In this document: in pieces, positions 12,904 through 20,053 of the stretch
Numbering within the stretch: the first letter of the stretch is position 1
Layout of the letters: every line of letters starts with the position of its first letter
Virus record (IMG/VR): IMGVR_UViG_3300042542_003421
Span: 1-21,232 of that record
Reading direction: 5' to 3' (one strand)
Source of the DNA: a virus
Length of the DNA stretch: 21,232 bases
The notes under the pieces: model-generated
Databases searched by the model: none
What the model was told of the DNA's origin: nothing
The model's input: the letters and a program-made list of their open reading frames with translations, nothing else
Made by a program: the position numbers and the translations under genes

Positions 12904-13281
12904 ATGATGACCGAGTTCACCGACCGCGTGAAGTGCGCGGGAACCGACGCAACCGATGCCGAATACCTGCTGAACGCTTCGCTCAACGCGGCGAAGATCA
13001 AGCGGGTCTACCTCGTGCCCAACGTGTCGGTCACGGCCAACGACACCAACTACATCACCCTCACGGTCAAAAAGGGTTCCACGACCCTCGTAACCCGCAC
13101 GACCACCGTTGCCGGCCTCGGCATGGTGGCGGGTACGGTGGAGTCCATGCCCATCACCGGCACGGGCGCCGACCTCGAACGTGCCGCCGCTGGCGTGTTC
13201 GCCGTGGCCGTGGCGAAGGCCGGCACCGGCCCCGCCTATGATTTCGATGTGGTGGTGGTGTACGAAGGCGTGCGCTCCTAA
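12904..13281 (+). CDS. Probable capsid accessory (decoration-like) protein (125 aa)
   Basis: Starts at ATG 12904 or the adjacent ATG 12907; AGGAG lies upstream. The sequence is almost entirely beta-strand-like: KRVYLVPNVSVTANDTNYIT, LTVKKGSTTLVTRTTTVAGL and YDFDVVVVYEG. The ND-x-NY-x-T pattern followed by Lys/Gly turns is seen in small virion proteins encoded next to capsid genes. Position right after the major capsid protein suggests a decoration protein, but no family name is certain, and a head-tail or fiber-like role is possible. Its stop overlaps the next gene start (TAATG). Confidence 0.55.
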   Translation: MMTEFTDRVKCAGTDATDAEYLLNASLNAAKIKRVYLVPNVSVTANDTNYITLTVKKGSTTLVTRTTTVAGLGMVAGTVESMPITGTGADLERAAAGVFAVAVAKAGTGPAYDFDVVVVYEGVRS

Positions 13282-13496
13282 TGAAGTCCTACCGGCTCGT
13301 TGGATTGCCGCACTACGCCGGCACGCGGGAGGGCTTGACGGCTCTCTGGCGTGCGGGCGAAGAACGCGCGCTGTCTGACGAGTCGGCGGCCTACATGCTG
13401 GCCACGTTTCCCGGCTCGATCGAGGTGGCGACGGTCGCCGCCGCGATGGAGTCCCCGCCGGTTGACAAGGCCATGCGCTCACCCCGGAAGGGCTGA
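13281..13496 (+). CDS. Small structural-region protein (71 aa)
   Basis: ATG 13281 shares one base with the previous stop. The N-terminus MKSYRLVGLPHYAGTREGLT is followed by WRAGEERALSDESAAYMLATFPGSIEV and a basic tail PVDKAMRSPRKG. The layout strand - Tyr/Gly turn - W-x-x-GE-x-R-x-L/V-xx-E-x-A - strand - Pro/Lys tail is common in small proteins of unknown role encoded between capsid and connector genes. A second protein with the same layout is encoded at 15159-15323. It may be a small capsid or connector accessory protein. Confidence 0.6.
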   Translation: MKSYRLVGLPHYAGTREGLTALWRAGEERALSDESAAYMLATFPGSIEVATVAAAMESPPVDKAMRSPRKG

Positions 13497-13499
13497 GCC

Positions 13500-14105
13500 A
13501 TGGCGTTGATCACCGCAGCCGAGGCGCGCGGGCACATCCCGCAACTGACCGGCACGGCCGAGGATACCCTTCTCGACCTGTGGATCGGACGCATCGGCGC
13601 CGTGTTCGCCGCGTGGTGCGACTACCCACCGTCAACGGCGGGCGCAGCGCCTACGATGGAGAGCACGAGTTACACCAGGTACATCGACGGCCCCGGCGGG
13701 CGTGAGCTCACGCTTGATGTGTGGCCCGTTACCGCGGTGGGTTCGATCTACGACGATGCCAACTGGACGTGGGCCGCTGCGGACCTTGTGGCCTCCGGGG
13801 ACTACGCGATCCTCGACGGGTCCATTGGCCTCGTGCTGCTCACCGAGACGGCATCGCATGGCAGTTGGGGCACGGCGCGCCGTGCGCTCAAGGTGACGTT
13901 CACGGCGGGGTACACGACCATTCCCGCGGCGCTGAAGATGGCGGCCATCCTCGCGGTTCGCAACGCTTGGAACCTGCGCGCTGAGCAGGGCCGATCCAAC
14001 GTGAGCGGCGGCGGTGTGTCGCTCGGGCTTCGTGACGAGGAGTTGCTATCCCCGGCGGTGCGGCAGGCGCTCGCTCCGTTCCGTTTGCCGCGGGCGCTCC
14101 TGTGA
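13500..14105 (+). CDS. Head-tail connector protein (gp6-like adaptor)
   Basis: A 201-residue protein from ATG 13500 with GGAAGGG upstream. The N-terminal part ITAAEARGHIPQLTGTAEDTLLDLWIGRIG is a helical segment typical of gp6 / gp15-type adaptors (LxxA, then short helices). A beta-sandwich-like insertion follows, GRELTLDVWPVTAVGSIYDD through YAILDGSIGLVLL. The end has LKVTFTAGYTTIPAALKMAAILAV, a common closing motif of this family (vxytaGy ... iP-x-x-lkxAil). Adaptors form a ring under the portal to dock the tail. Residues after 170 are variable. The stop overlaps the next GTG (GTGA). Strong call at family level. Confidence 0.78.
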   Translation: MALITAAEARGHIPQLTGTAEDTLLDLWIGRIGAVFAAWCDYPPSTAGAAPTMESTSYTRYIDGPGGRELTLDVWPVTAVGSIYDDANWTWAAADLVASGDYAILDGSIGLVLLTETASHGSWGTARRALKVTFTAGYTTIPAALKMAAILAVRNAWNLRAEQGRSNVSGGGVSLGLRDEELLSPAVRQALAPFRLPRALL

Positions 14106-14674
14106 CGGTGGCGATGATGGAGGCCCGCCTGTTGGAGTTGCGCGCGGCGGTGCCTCTCGCGGCTCGCGACGCGCTGGGCACGCTCGGGCAGCGTTCTACG
14201 GCGGTGGTGCGCGGCTTGCTGAGCGGCAACCGGCTCGCGGTTCGTTCGGGCCGGCTCCGCAACTCCGTGGGGATGGAAGTCAAGGCGACCGGCGAGGGCA
14301 TCGAGCTGGAGGTGTGGGCCGGTCGTGACGCAAACGTGCGATACGCCGCGCTGCAAGAGCACGGCGGCGTGGTGCGCCCCAAGCGCGGGCGGTTCCTCGC
14401 CATCCCGGTAGGGCCGGCAAAGACGGGCGCGGGCGTCACCAAGGGCGGTTGGGAGTCGCCCCGGACGGCGCCGGTCAAGCTGCGGTTTGTGCCCATCCGG
14501 GGCGGTACGATGGGCCGGCTCGTGATGGACCAGCGCGGCAAGAGCACGACCGCCTACATCCTCGTGCGCTCCGTGAGGGTGAAGCCCACGCACTACATGC
14601 GCGACACCGAGAACGCGGCTCGTGCGGCGTTCCCTGACCTGTTCGCGGACGCTCTCCAGCGGCGGGTGAGCTAA
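14102..14674 (+). CDS. HK97 gp10-like head-tail joining protein
   Basis: A 190-residue protein starting at GTG 14102 in a GTGA overlap; the ATGs at 14114 and 14117 are alternatives. Features of the gp10 family are visible: a first amphipathic helix MEARLLELRAAVPLAARDAL, SGRLRNSVGMEV, then WAGRDANVRYAALQEHGGVV and the conserved PKRGRFLAIPVGP. VKPTHYMRDTENAARAAFPD near the end matches the usual RPF/HYM-x-x-A-x-x-xxxxx helix. Members act at the head-tail connector or tail end and support tail completion. Position between the adaptor and the tail terminator-like gene agrees. The next gene overlaps by one base (TAATG). Confidence 0.78.
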   Translation: MTVAMMEARLLELRAAVPLAARDALGTLGQRSTAVVRGLLSGNRLAVRSGRLRNSVGMEVKATGEGIELEVWAGRDANVRYAALQEHGGVVRPKRGRFLAIPVGPAKTGAGVTKGGWESPRTAPVKLRFVPIRGGTMGRLVMDQRGKSTTAYILVRSVRVKPTHYMRDTENAARAAFPDLFADALQRRVS

Positions 14675-15162
14675 TGCCCACCAAGCTCACCACGCTGCGC
14701 GAGGGCATGGTTACGGCCCTGAGCGCCTGCACCATCGCGGGCGGCTACTACTACGACCTGAACGGCGACGGTCAGGTGATTTGCGGCGTGTACGAGTCGC
14801 CCCCGCGCTCGGGTGTGGCGGTGGTCATGCTCGCGGCGCTCGACGTTTCGAGCCGCATGGGGGAGCCCCTGGGGGCCTACACCCGCACGGCGACGTGGAC
14901 GCTTGCCTGTTGGGCGCCGGCCACGGTGGACAAGCCGGCAGAACGGATGCTCGCGCAAGAGCGGTTGCTTGACGACGTGACCCGCGCGCTTGAAATCGCG
15001 GTGCGATCCTCGTCGGGCGGCTTGTTCGGCTCCGGGTGGTACGACGTGCAGCTACTTGAGATGTCGGAAATCAGCGGACTCAACGGCGAGGCCGCCGGCT
15101 GTGTTACCTTCGGGGCACGGTTCGAGTTCTTCTGCCGCGCGAGCAAAGTGGGGGGCGTATGA
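14674..15162 (+). CDS. Tail terminator-like / minor tail protein
   Basis: A 162-residue protein. ATG 14674 overlaps the previous stop. The N-terminal helix LREGMVTALSACTI and the alternating strands VAVVMLAALDVS, ATWTLACWAP, and the helix AERMLAQERLLDDVTRALEIA fit the alpha/beta layout of gpU/gp17-type tail terminator proteins, which cap the tail tube and join it to the connector. DLNGDGQ (about residues 28-34) has a calcium-loop look but is probably a turn. A FEFF C-terminal strand ends the fold. Gene order (gp10-like - terminator - tail tube) supports the call. Overlaps the next small gene (ATGA). Confidence 0.65.
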   Translation: MPTKLTTLREGMVTALSACTIAGGYYYDLNGDGQVICGVYESPPRSGVAVVMLAALDVSSRMGEPLGAYTRTATWTLACWAPATVDKPAERMLAQERLLDDVTRALEIAVRSSSGGLFGSGWYDVQLLEMSEISGLNGEAAGCVTFGARFEFFCRASKVGGV

Positions 15163-15323
15163 AAGCGGTCAAGGTCGAAAGCACGGGCTACCGGGGCGAG
15201 TACCCCGCGGGCGTGTACTGGTCGCCCGGCGAGGTGCGCGAGGTGCCTGCGGACGCCGTGGAGGCGCTGCCGGTTGGCCTCGCGGTGGTGAAGCCTGCCC
15301 CCGCTCCGAAGGCCGCCAAATGA
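15159..15323 (+). CDS. Small tail-region protein (54 aa)
   Basis: ATG 15159 overlaps the previous stop (ATGA) and follows GGGGGGCGT, a good ribosome binding site. The product starts MKAVKVESTGYRGEYPAG, continues VYWSPGEVREVPADAVEALP and ends in an Ala/Pro/Lys tail. The layout matches that of the 71-residue protein at 13281-13496: an N-terminal strand, a Tyr-Gly turn, W-x-x-GE-x-R, an acidic helix and a Pro/Lys tail. It overlaps the next gene (AATGA). The function is not known. The good start signal and exact overlaps at both ends support it as a real gene. Confidence 0.62.
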   Translation: MKAVKVESTGYRGEYPAGVYWSPGEVREVPADAVEALPVGLAVVKPAPAPKAAK

Positions 15324-16081
15324 GCTGGCGCAGCTCCCTCGACACCTACCGTCAGCCGTTGTCGATCGACAACACGGCGGGAGCTGGGGGCGCATTCGAC
15401 GCGACGATTTCGATCCCGGCGGACTGGGATCACTTCTGGACTACGGTGCTGGCGACCGGCTACGACATGCGGGTAACGGGTCCGGACGGCACGACCGTCG
15501 TGAGCAAGCTCGATCTGGCCTCGTTCAACACCACGACGAAGACCGGCACGATCGAAATCCAGGACACCGCCCCCGCGGCGGGGATGCTGCAATACTGGCT
15601 CTATTGGGGCGATGCGACCTTGGGAACGGGGATTACCGCGTTCGTGCCGGCCTCGGCAAAGACGGGGCATATCGACCTGGGCGCCCCGGTGCCCGGCTAC
15701 CTGTTCGCGGCTCAGTCGCAGGAGCGGTTGGGCGATACGTCGCCAAAGAACGTGATGGCGAAGACCTCGGATACGACGGTGTTCGCGTGGATCGACTTCT
15801 CCGCGCTCATGCAGCGGCGGGTGCATGTTCACCCCGTGGCGGTTGGCTCGCACGAGCTCGAGTGCCTGAGCTACGTCACGGTTGCGGCGACGGGCGGGCT
15901 CACGGTCACGACTACCGGCACGCGCTACGAGGTGGGCGCCGCGGGCGCTGCGATCGTGCGGGTGCAAATCAGCGGCGGCACCACCGCTACCGACTACATT
16001 CTCACCGTCACGGCGGTTACCACGCTTGGCCGTACCCTCACGGCCAAGGTCGAGGTACTCGTGCGCGACATGAACGCATAA
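15320..16081 (+). CDS. DUF2341-like beta-rich virion protein (253 aa)
   Basis: ATG 15320 overlaps the previous stop; GAAGG lies upstream. Residues about 1-100 have the layout of DUF2341-type domains: WRSSLDTYRQPLSIDNTAG, ATISIPADWDHFWTTVL, YDMRVTGPDGTTVVSKLDL, and then ending in LQYWLYWGDA, the typical Y-W-G closing strand. Residues 165-253 form another beta-rich domain with the HPVAVGSHELECLSYVTVAA and DYILTVTAVTTLGRTLTAKV strands. Domains of this kind occur in surface and carbohydrate-facing proteins. Encoded between the terminator and the tail tube, it may decorate the tail or neck. No direct evidence of ligand binding is available. Confidence 0.6.
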   Translation: MSWRSSLDTYRQPLSIDNTAGAGGAFDATISIPADWDHFWTTVLATGYDMRVTGPDGTTVVSKLDLASFNTTTKTGTIEIQDTAPAAGMLQYWLYWGDATLGTGITAFVPASAKTGHIDLGAPVPGYLFAAQSQERLGDTSPKNVMAKTSDTTVFAWIDFSALMQRRVHVHPVAVGSHELECLSYVTVAATGGLTVTTTGTRYEVGAAGAAIVRVQISGGTTATDYILTVTAVTTLGRTLTAKVEVLVRDMNA

Positions 16082-16091
16082 GGGGGCTCCC

Positions 16092-17033
16092 ATGGCCTAT
16101 TCTGGTTTCGGTTCATTCGTTGGGTTCGGCGCGGAAAGCACCTGGGGAACGGCGGTCAGTCGTACCAAGTTCTTCCGCCTGCTCTCCTCCTCTCTCCGTC
16201 GCAACGTGTCCAAGGTCAAGCGGGAGACGCTGTACGAGGGCACCGGCCTCGTGTCGCGCCGCTCGTTCGTGGCTCAGGACGACGTGGGCGGCTCGGTGAC
16301 CTTCGAGGGCACCTATGAGGACATGGGCCTCATCCTGCATCACGCGATGTGGTCGAGCTCCACGACCGGCCCCAGCGGCTCGGACTATGCGCACACCTAC
16401 ATCCTCGGCGCGACCGCCCCGGCGGGCGGGCTGACCATCGAGATCGCACAGGGCACCGGCTCCGCGATCGTGTACGAGGGCTGTCGGATCGCCAAGATCA
16501 AGATGAGCGTCGAGGCCGGCGGGCGGTGCGTGGTGGAGATCGAAATCATCGGGCAGACCTCGGGCGCTCCCACGTCGGCGGGTACGCCCACGTTCGGCAC
16601 GAACGAGGTGGAGATGGAGCACCACCAGTTCTCCCAAATCACCTGGAACTCGACGGCCTACGACCTCCGCACGTTCTCGCTGGAGCTTGACAACAAGCTG
16701 GACCGTCGGCAGGTGCTCGGGACCAAGCTGACCGCGGACCCCAAGCCCTCGGCGCTTCGCGACGTGTCCATGATGGTCAGCTCGGACTACGAGAGCGACA
16801 ACTGGCAGAGCGGGCTCACCGCCCACACGCAGGCGAGCGCGGTCATCAGCGCCACCGCGTCGGCCCGGTCGATCACCTTCACCATGCACAACGCCTACAT
16901 CGAGACGGATGAGATCGGCGTGAATACACACGGCGTGCTCCCCGAGTCGATCAAGCTCGTGGGCCAGAGCGACGCAACCAACCGCGGCCTCGCGGTCGTG
17001 GTCGTCAACACCCAGAGCACCGCCACCTCGTAG
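16092..17033 (+). CDS. Major tail tube protein
   Basis: A 313-residue protein from ATG 16092 after AAGGGGGCTCCC. The opening GFGSFVGFGAESTWGTAVSR (aromatic strand then GxExTWGT) is characteristic of siphovirus tail tube proteins, which stack as hexameric rings. The remainder is beta-rich with VGGSVTFEGTYEDMGLIL, CRIAKIKMSVEAGGRCVVEI and FSLELDNKLDRRQ, the latter being the usual l-x-l-x-N-x-ld motif of the tube fold. It ends with a loop-rich C-terminus with many Thr/Ser. Directly followed by the assembly chaperones and tape measure gene, in standard order. The virion is thus most likely a long non-contractile tail type; no sheath gene appears here. Confidence 0.82.
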   Translation: MAYSGFGSFVGFGAESTWGTAVSRTKFFRLLSSSLRRNVSKVKRETLYEGTGLVSRRSFVAQDDVGGSVTFEGTYEDMGLILHHAMWSSSTTGPSGSDYAHTYILGATAPAGGLTIEIAQGTGSAIVYEGCRIAKIKMSVEAGGRCVVEIEIIGQTSGAPTSAGTPTFGTNEVEMEHHQFSQITWNSTAYDLRTFSLELDNKLDRRQVLGTKLTADPKPSALRDVSMMVSSDYESDNWQSGLTAHTQASAVISATASARSITFTMHNAYIETDEIGVNTHGVLPESIKLVGQSDATNRGLAVVVVNTQSTATS

Positions 17034-17041
17034 GAGTTCCC

Positions 17042-17503
17042 GTGAGCCTGATCAACAAGTGGAGCGAGGGCAAATGCAAGGTGGTCCCCATCACCCATGA
17101 TGGCGCCACCGTGTACGCTCGCGTTCGAGCGGCCACTCAGGGCGAGATGCAGGCTCAGGCGCTCTTGCCCGGCAAGGCGGGCGCCAAGCCGAAGGCGACT
17201 GACCCTGAGGTCGCGACCGCCATGCACGAGCGGCTTCTGAACGCTTGCGTGCTCGCCATTGGCGAGACGGAAGCCGAACTGGAGCCTTGCACCATCCAGC
17301 GACACGAGCGCGATCCGGTTCGCCCTGGTACTCGCGGGATGCCGTTGTACGCGCTGCCCGCGGCGGTGGCCAACCAGCTTTCTGGCGTCGTCCTCGACCT
17401 GACGATTGGAGGCGGGTGGCGCGAAACGCTGGCCACCTTTCCCGGTCCCGCTGCTCGCGACGATGGACGCGATGGCGGCGAGGTATCGGGTGCTACCGTC
17501 TGA
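17042..17503 (+). CDS. Tail assembly chaperone (gpG-like), with likely frameshift extension
   Basis: A 153-residue protein from GTG 17042 with AGGAG five bases upstream. It is an alpha-rich protein with AQALLPGKAGAKPK, ATAMHERLLNACVLAIGE and LPAAVANQLSGVVLDL, of the size and position of the lambda gpG class. This chaperone coats the tape measure protein before tail assembly. The last about 18 residues after LATFPGP (Arg/Asp/Gly-rich) look non-family-like, while the overlapping +1 frame reads on as a good protein. A TTT-CCC-GGT-CCC-GCT stretch at 17438-17452 is a plausible +1 slip site. The shifted product would be about 196 residues. Confidence 0.72.
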   Translation: MSLINKWSEGKCKVVPITHDGATVYARVRAATQGEMQAQALLPGKAGAKPKATDPEVATAMHERLLNACVLAIGETEAELEPCTIQRHERDPVRPGTRGMPLYALPAAVANQLSGVVLDLTIGGGWRETLATFPGPAARDDGRDGGEVSGATV

Positions 17504-17633
17504 GCTGCGGGACATGAGCGCGGAGGACTTCGCGTTCAATCGCGCGGCCTACGATGCCGGGTTTGAGCGGCGGCAACTCGCGGTGCAGAGCCTCGGCGGA
17601 AAGGCTATGGCGGTGGTGGAGGTCGGCCAATGA
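17442..17633 (+). CDS. Frameshifted C-terminal (gpT-like) part of the tail assembly chaperone
   Basis: Read in the +1 frame relative to the gpG-like gene, this segment gives PVPLLATMDAMAARYRVLPS and then ELRDMSAEDFAFNRAAYDAG, ending just where the tape measure gene starts (ATGA). VLPSELRDMSAEDFAFN is reminiscent of the T extensions of siphovirus chaperones. Possible independent starts, ATG 17463 and 17472, have no Shine-Dalgarno and lie inside the upstream frame, so independent initiation is unlikely. The fusion would arise by slipping at TTT-C or CCC-G near 17438-17450. The direction (+1 or -2) differs from lambda's -1 shift. The start given here is the first shifted codon; it is an inference. 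Confidence 0.58.
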   Translation, partial: PVPLLATMDAMAARYRVLPSELRDMSAEDFAFNRAAYDAGFERRQLAVQSLGGKAMAVVEVGQ

Positions 17634-20053
17634 GCACCACGGGGGTATCGTTCAAGGTCGAGGCGCAGACCCCCGGCTCCGCTTCGCTCGACGGCATGGC
17701 TCGTGCGGCGGCGCTGCTTGCCCAGCGAGAGGCAGAGCTAACCGCGCAGATGAGGGCGGCGGCGGCGGCCTCGATGTCCGTTTCCGACGCAGAGCGAGAC
17801 GCGGCGCAAGCGATCCGGACGGCAACGATTGCGGTCGAGATGAAGGCCGATGCGCTTGGGCTATCGGTCGCGCAGTTGCGGGCGATGGAGGCTGCAACGT
17901 CGCAAGCGGCGGCGTCAGAGGAGCGCGCAGCCGCGGAGGCCGCGCAACTTGCGGCGGCCTTGTCGGCGGTGTCGGCAGCGGAGGAGCGGGCAGCTACGGA
18001 GGCCGCGCAACTCGCCGCACACGCTGCATCGCTCAGCACAGATGAAAGGCAACTTGCGGCCTCGATTCGCGAGACGACCGCCGCGGCCGAGATGAACGCT
18101 AAGGCCCTTGGGCTGACCGGCTCGCAATACTCGCAACTCGTAGCGGCGAAGGCGAAGGCGAAGGCGGAACAGGACAGGCTTACGGCCTCGATGGCTGCGG
18201 GCTCAAAGGGCATGGACGCCGCCGGCTACGCGGCCGGTAACCTCCGCTTCCAGATGTACGACGTTGGGCAATCGCTCGCCATGGGCATGAACCCCATGAT
18301 GATCCTCGCCCAACAGGGGCCGCAAGTCGCGCAGGCGTTCACGCAAGCGAGCCAATCGGGCGCGACGATGGGCGCCACGATCAAGGCGGCGCTGGGGCCT
18401 CTCGCGGTGGCTTTGCCTGTGGTGGCGGTGGCCGCGGCTGGGCTCGCTATGGCGTACCAGGGCCTCACCGCGGAGAGCGAGTCGGCGGCGGCCGCACAAG
18501 CGGCGCTCGCGCTTGGGCTAAGCCACACCGAGGAGTTGACCCGCGAGGCCACGCGCAGCACGGCGCGGTTGCAACTCATCATGGAGGGCGCTTCCAAGGA
18601 GGCCATCGCAGCGGCGGACACGTTCTATTCGACCGGCGATGCCTACCGCGAGGCCACGAAGGAGAGCGACGCTCTGATCGCATCGCACGTCAAGCTGCTG
18701 GAACTGAAAGGCGTACCGGACTCGTGGGAGGTGGCCATCGGTGGCGTGTCGCGGGGCATGGGCGACCTTGCAGACGCGATCGACCGGGTGGACGGCGGTA
18801 TCTCCGGGCTCGCCGTCAACACGGGCCTATTCGCCTTCCTGTCGTCGGCGATGGACGGCGTGAGCACATCCACGAAGGAGCTCGAACGGGAGTTGCAGGC
18901 GGCGGTCGTGGGCCAACTCAAGATGCGCGATGCAACGGACGACGTGCGCCGGGCGAAGGCGGCCGAGTCCAACGCCACGCACAAGCAGACCGAAGGGAGC
19001 AAGGCCCACCGGAAGGCGGCAAAGGAGGAAGTGGAGACGTTGCAGGCTCAGGCGCGGGCCTTGCAGGCGATTACCCTCGGTTGGATCGCATCGGCCGCCG
19101 CGGAGATGGACGCCGAGCGATTCGCCCCGCCCCCGGTGAGCGAGTGGGAAGCCCTCGCGAACCAGATTGACCAGTTGGTGCCGCAAAAGACCCTGAGCGA
19201 CATGGAGAAGTTGGCCGAGCTGTCGGCGCGTGTGACTGAGGCGCTTGCGATGGGCAAGCTCACGCCCGACCAAGCCAAGGCCCTGCTGGCGCAAATCGAC
19301 ACGACCGGCACCGCCATCACCGCGGCGAACGTGCCGAGCACGGCCGGCACCGCGGGCAAGGTGGGGCAGGCGCTCTCCTCCCCGCTGTCCGCGGTGGCCT
19401 CGCTCCACCCCATCGCTGAGGCGGTCTACGCGGGCCTCCAGAGCGCCGCGAACATGCAGGACGGCAGCAGCGTGTTCACGGAGGCGGCGGACCTCATCAC
19501 GAGCGCGCTGGGCAACCTCGGCGCGTTCGTGGAGTCGGCCTTTGCGGCGGCCGGCGACATCATCGCCAACGCGCCCCGTGTGCTGGTTGAGGCGCTGCCG
19601 GAAATCTTGCAGGCCATCATCGACGGCATTCCGATGCTGGTAGAGTCGATCGCCGCGATGGCGACCGGACTGGTCACCGCGCTTGCGGAGGCCCTGCCCC
19701 AAATCCTTCCCGACCTTGTGATCTTGCTTGGCAAGGTGTTCATCGGCGCGGTTCCCATGATCGCAATTGCGCTGGCTACCGCGCTGCTCGATCCGGCGTT
19801 CTACGTCGCGATAGCAGAGGCGTTCGCCGAGGGGCTCGCGAAGGCGCTGAGCACCGACGCCCGCGGAGAGGAGCAGTTCCTCGGCTCCGGAACCACGGCC
19901 GGCGGCGGGTTCAGCCTGTTCGGCATCCAGCTCGCCAGCGACACGAAGCCCAGCGGCAACAGCAAGCAGAGCATCTTTATCGAGGCGGGCGATCTGTGGG
20001 GCGACTTCACGCGCGAGATCGGCATTGAATCCGGCAAGCTCGGGAGGACGTGA
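17630..20053 (+). CDS. Tape measure protein
   Basis: An 807-residue protein from ATG 17630 with GGAGGT six bases upstream. Residues about 30-190 are Ala/Glu/Arg-rich coiled coil with repeats (97-117, 118-138, and a related pair 53-89 and 137-173). Then comes NLRFQMYDVGQSLAMGMNPM followed by MILAQQGPQVAQAF, a conserved tape-measure element. Hydrophobic segments follow at about 262-282 (GPLAVALPVVAVAAAGLAMA) and about 690-725 (LPDLVILLGKVFIGAVPMIA). Length sets tail length: at about 1.5 angstrom per residue this predicts a tail near 120 nm. The protein occupies the tube lumen and is delivered first during DNA entry. Its start overlaps the gpT-like frame stop (ATGA). The final 80 residues are Gly/Ser-rich. 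Confidence 0.9.
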   Translation: MSTTGVSFKVEAQTPGSASLDGMARAAALLAQREAELTAQMRAAAAASMSVSDAERDAAQAIRTATIAVEMKADALGLSVAQLRAMEAATSQAAASEERAAAEAAQLAAALSAVSAAEERAATEAAQLAAHAASLSTDERQLAASIRETTAAAEMNAKALGLTGSQYSQLVAAKAKAKAEQDRLTASMAAGSKGMDAAGYAAGNLRFQMYDVGQSLAMGMNPMMILAQQGPQVAQAFTQASQSGATMGATIKAALGPLAVALPVVAVAAAGLAMAYQGLTAESESAAAAQAALALGLSHTEELTREATRSTARLQLIMEGASKEAIAAADTFYSTGDAYREATKESDALIASHVKLLELKGVPDSWEVAIGGVSRGMGDLADAIDRVDGGISGLAVNTGLFAFLSSAMDGVSTSTKELERELQAAVVGQLKMRDATDDVRRAKAAESNATHKQTEGSKAHRKAAKEEVETLQAQARALQAITLGWIASAAAEMDAERFAPPPVSEWEALANQIDQLVPQKTLSDMEKLAELSARVTEALAMGKLTPDQAKALLAQIDTTGTAITAANVPSTAGTAGKVGQALSSPLSAVASLHPIAEAVYAGLQSAANMQDGSSVFTEAADLITSALGNLGAFVESAFAAAGDIIANAPRVLVEALPEILQAIIDGIPMLVESIAAMATGLVTALAEALPQILPDLVILLGKVFIGAVPMIAIALATALLDPAFYVAIAEAFAEGLAKALSTDARGEEQFLGSGTTAGGGFSLFGIQLASDTKPSGNSKQSIFIEAGDLWGDFTREIGIESGKLGRT
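17918..18043 (+). repeat. 63-base tandem repeat within the tape measure gene
   Basis: Two copies, 17918-17980 and 17981-18043, encode EERAAAEAAQLAAALSAVSAA and EERAATEAAQLAAHAASLSTD. Most bases of the first half are identical. It probably arose by tandem duplication inside a coiled coil, a common way for tape measure proteins to change tail length. Confidence 0.6.

Noticed and set aside
10495-13482. A 995-codon open frame on the minus strand
   Set aside because: It lies opposite the portal end, protease, capsid and following genes, all with clear family matches. Long antisense frames are common in GC-rich DNA. Its composition (His/Gly/Arg/Val-rich) is typical of a shadow frame.
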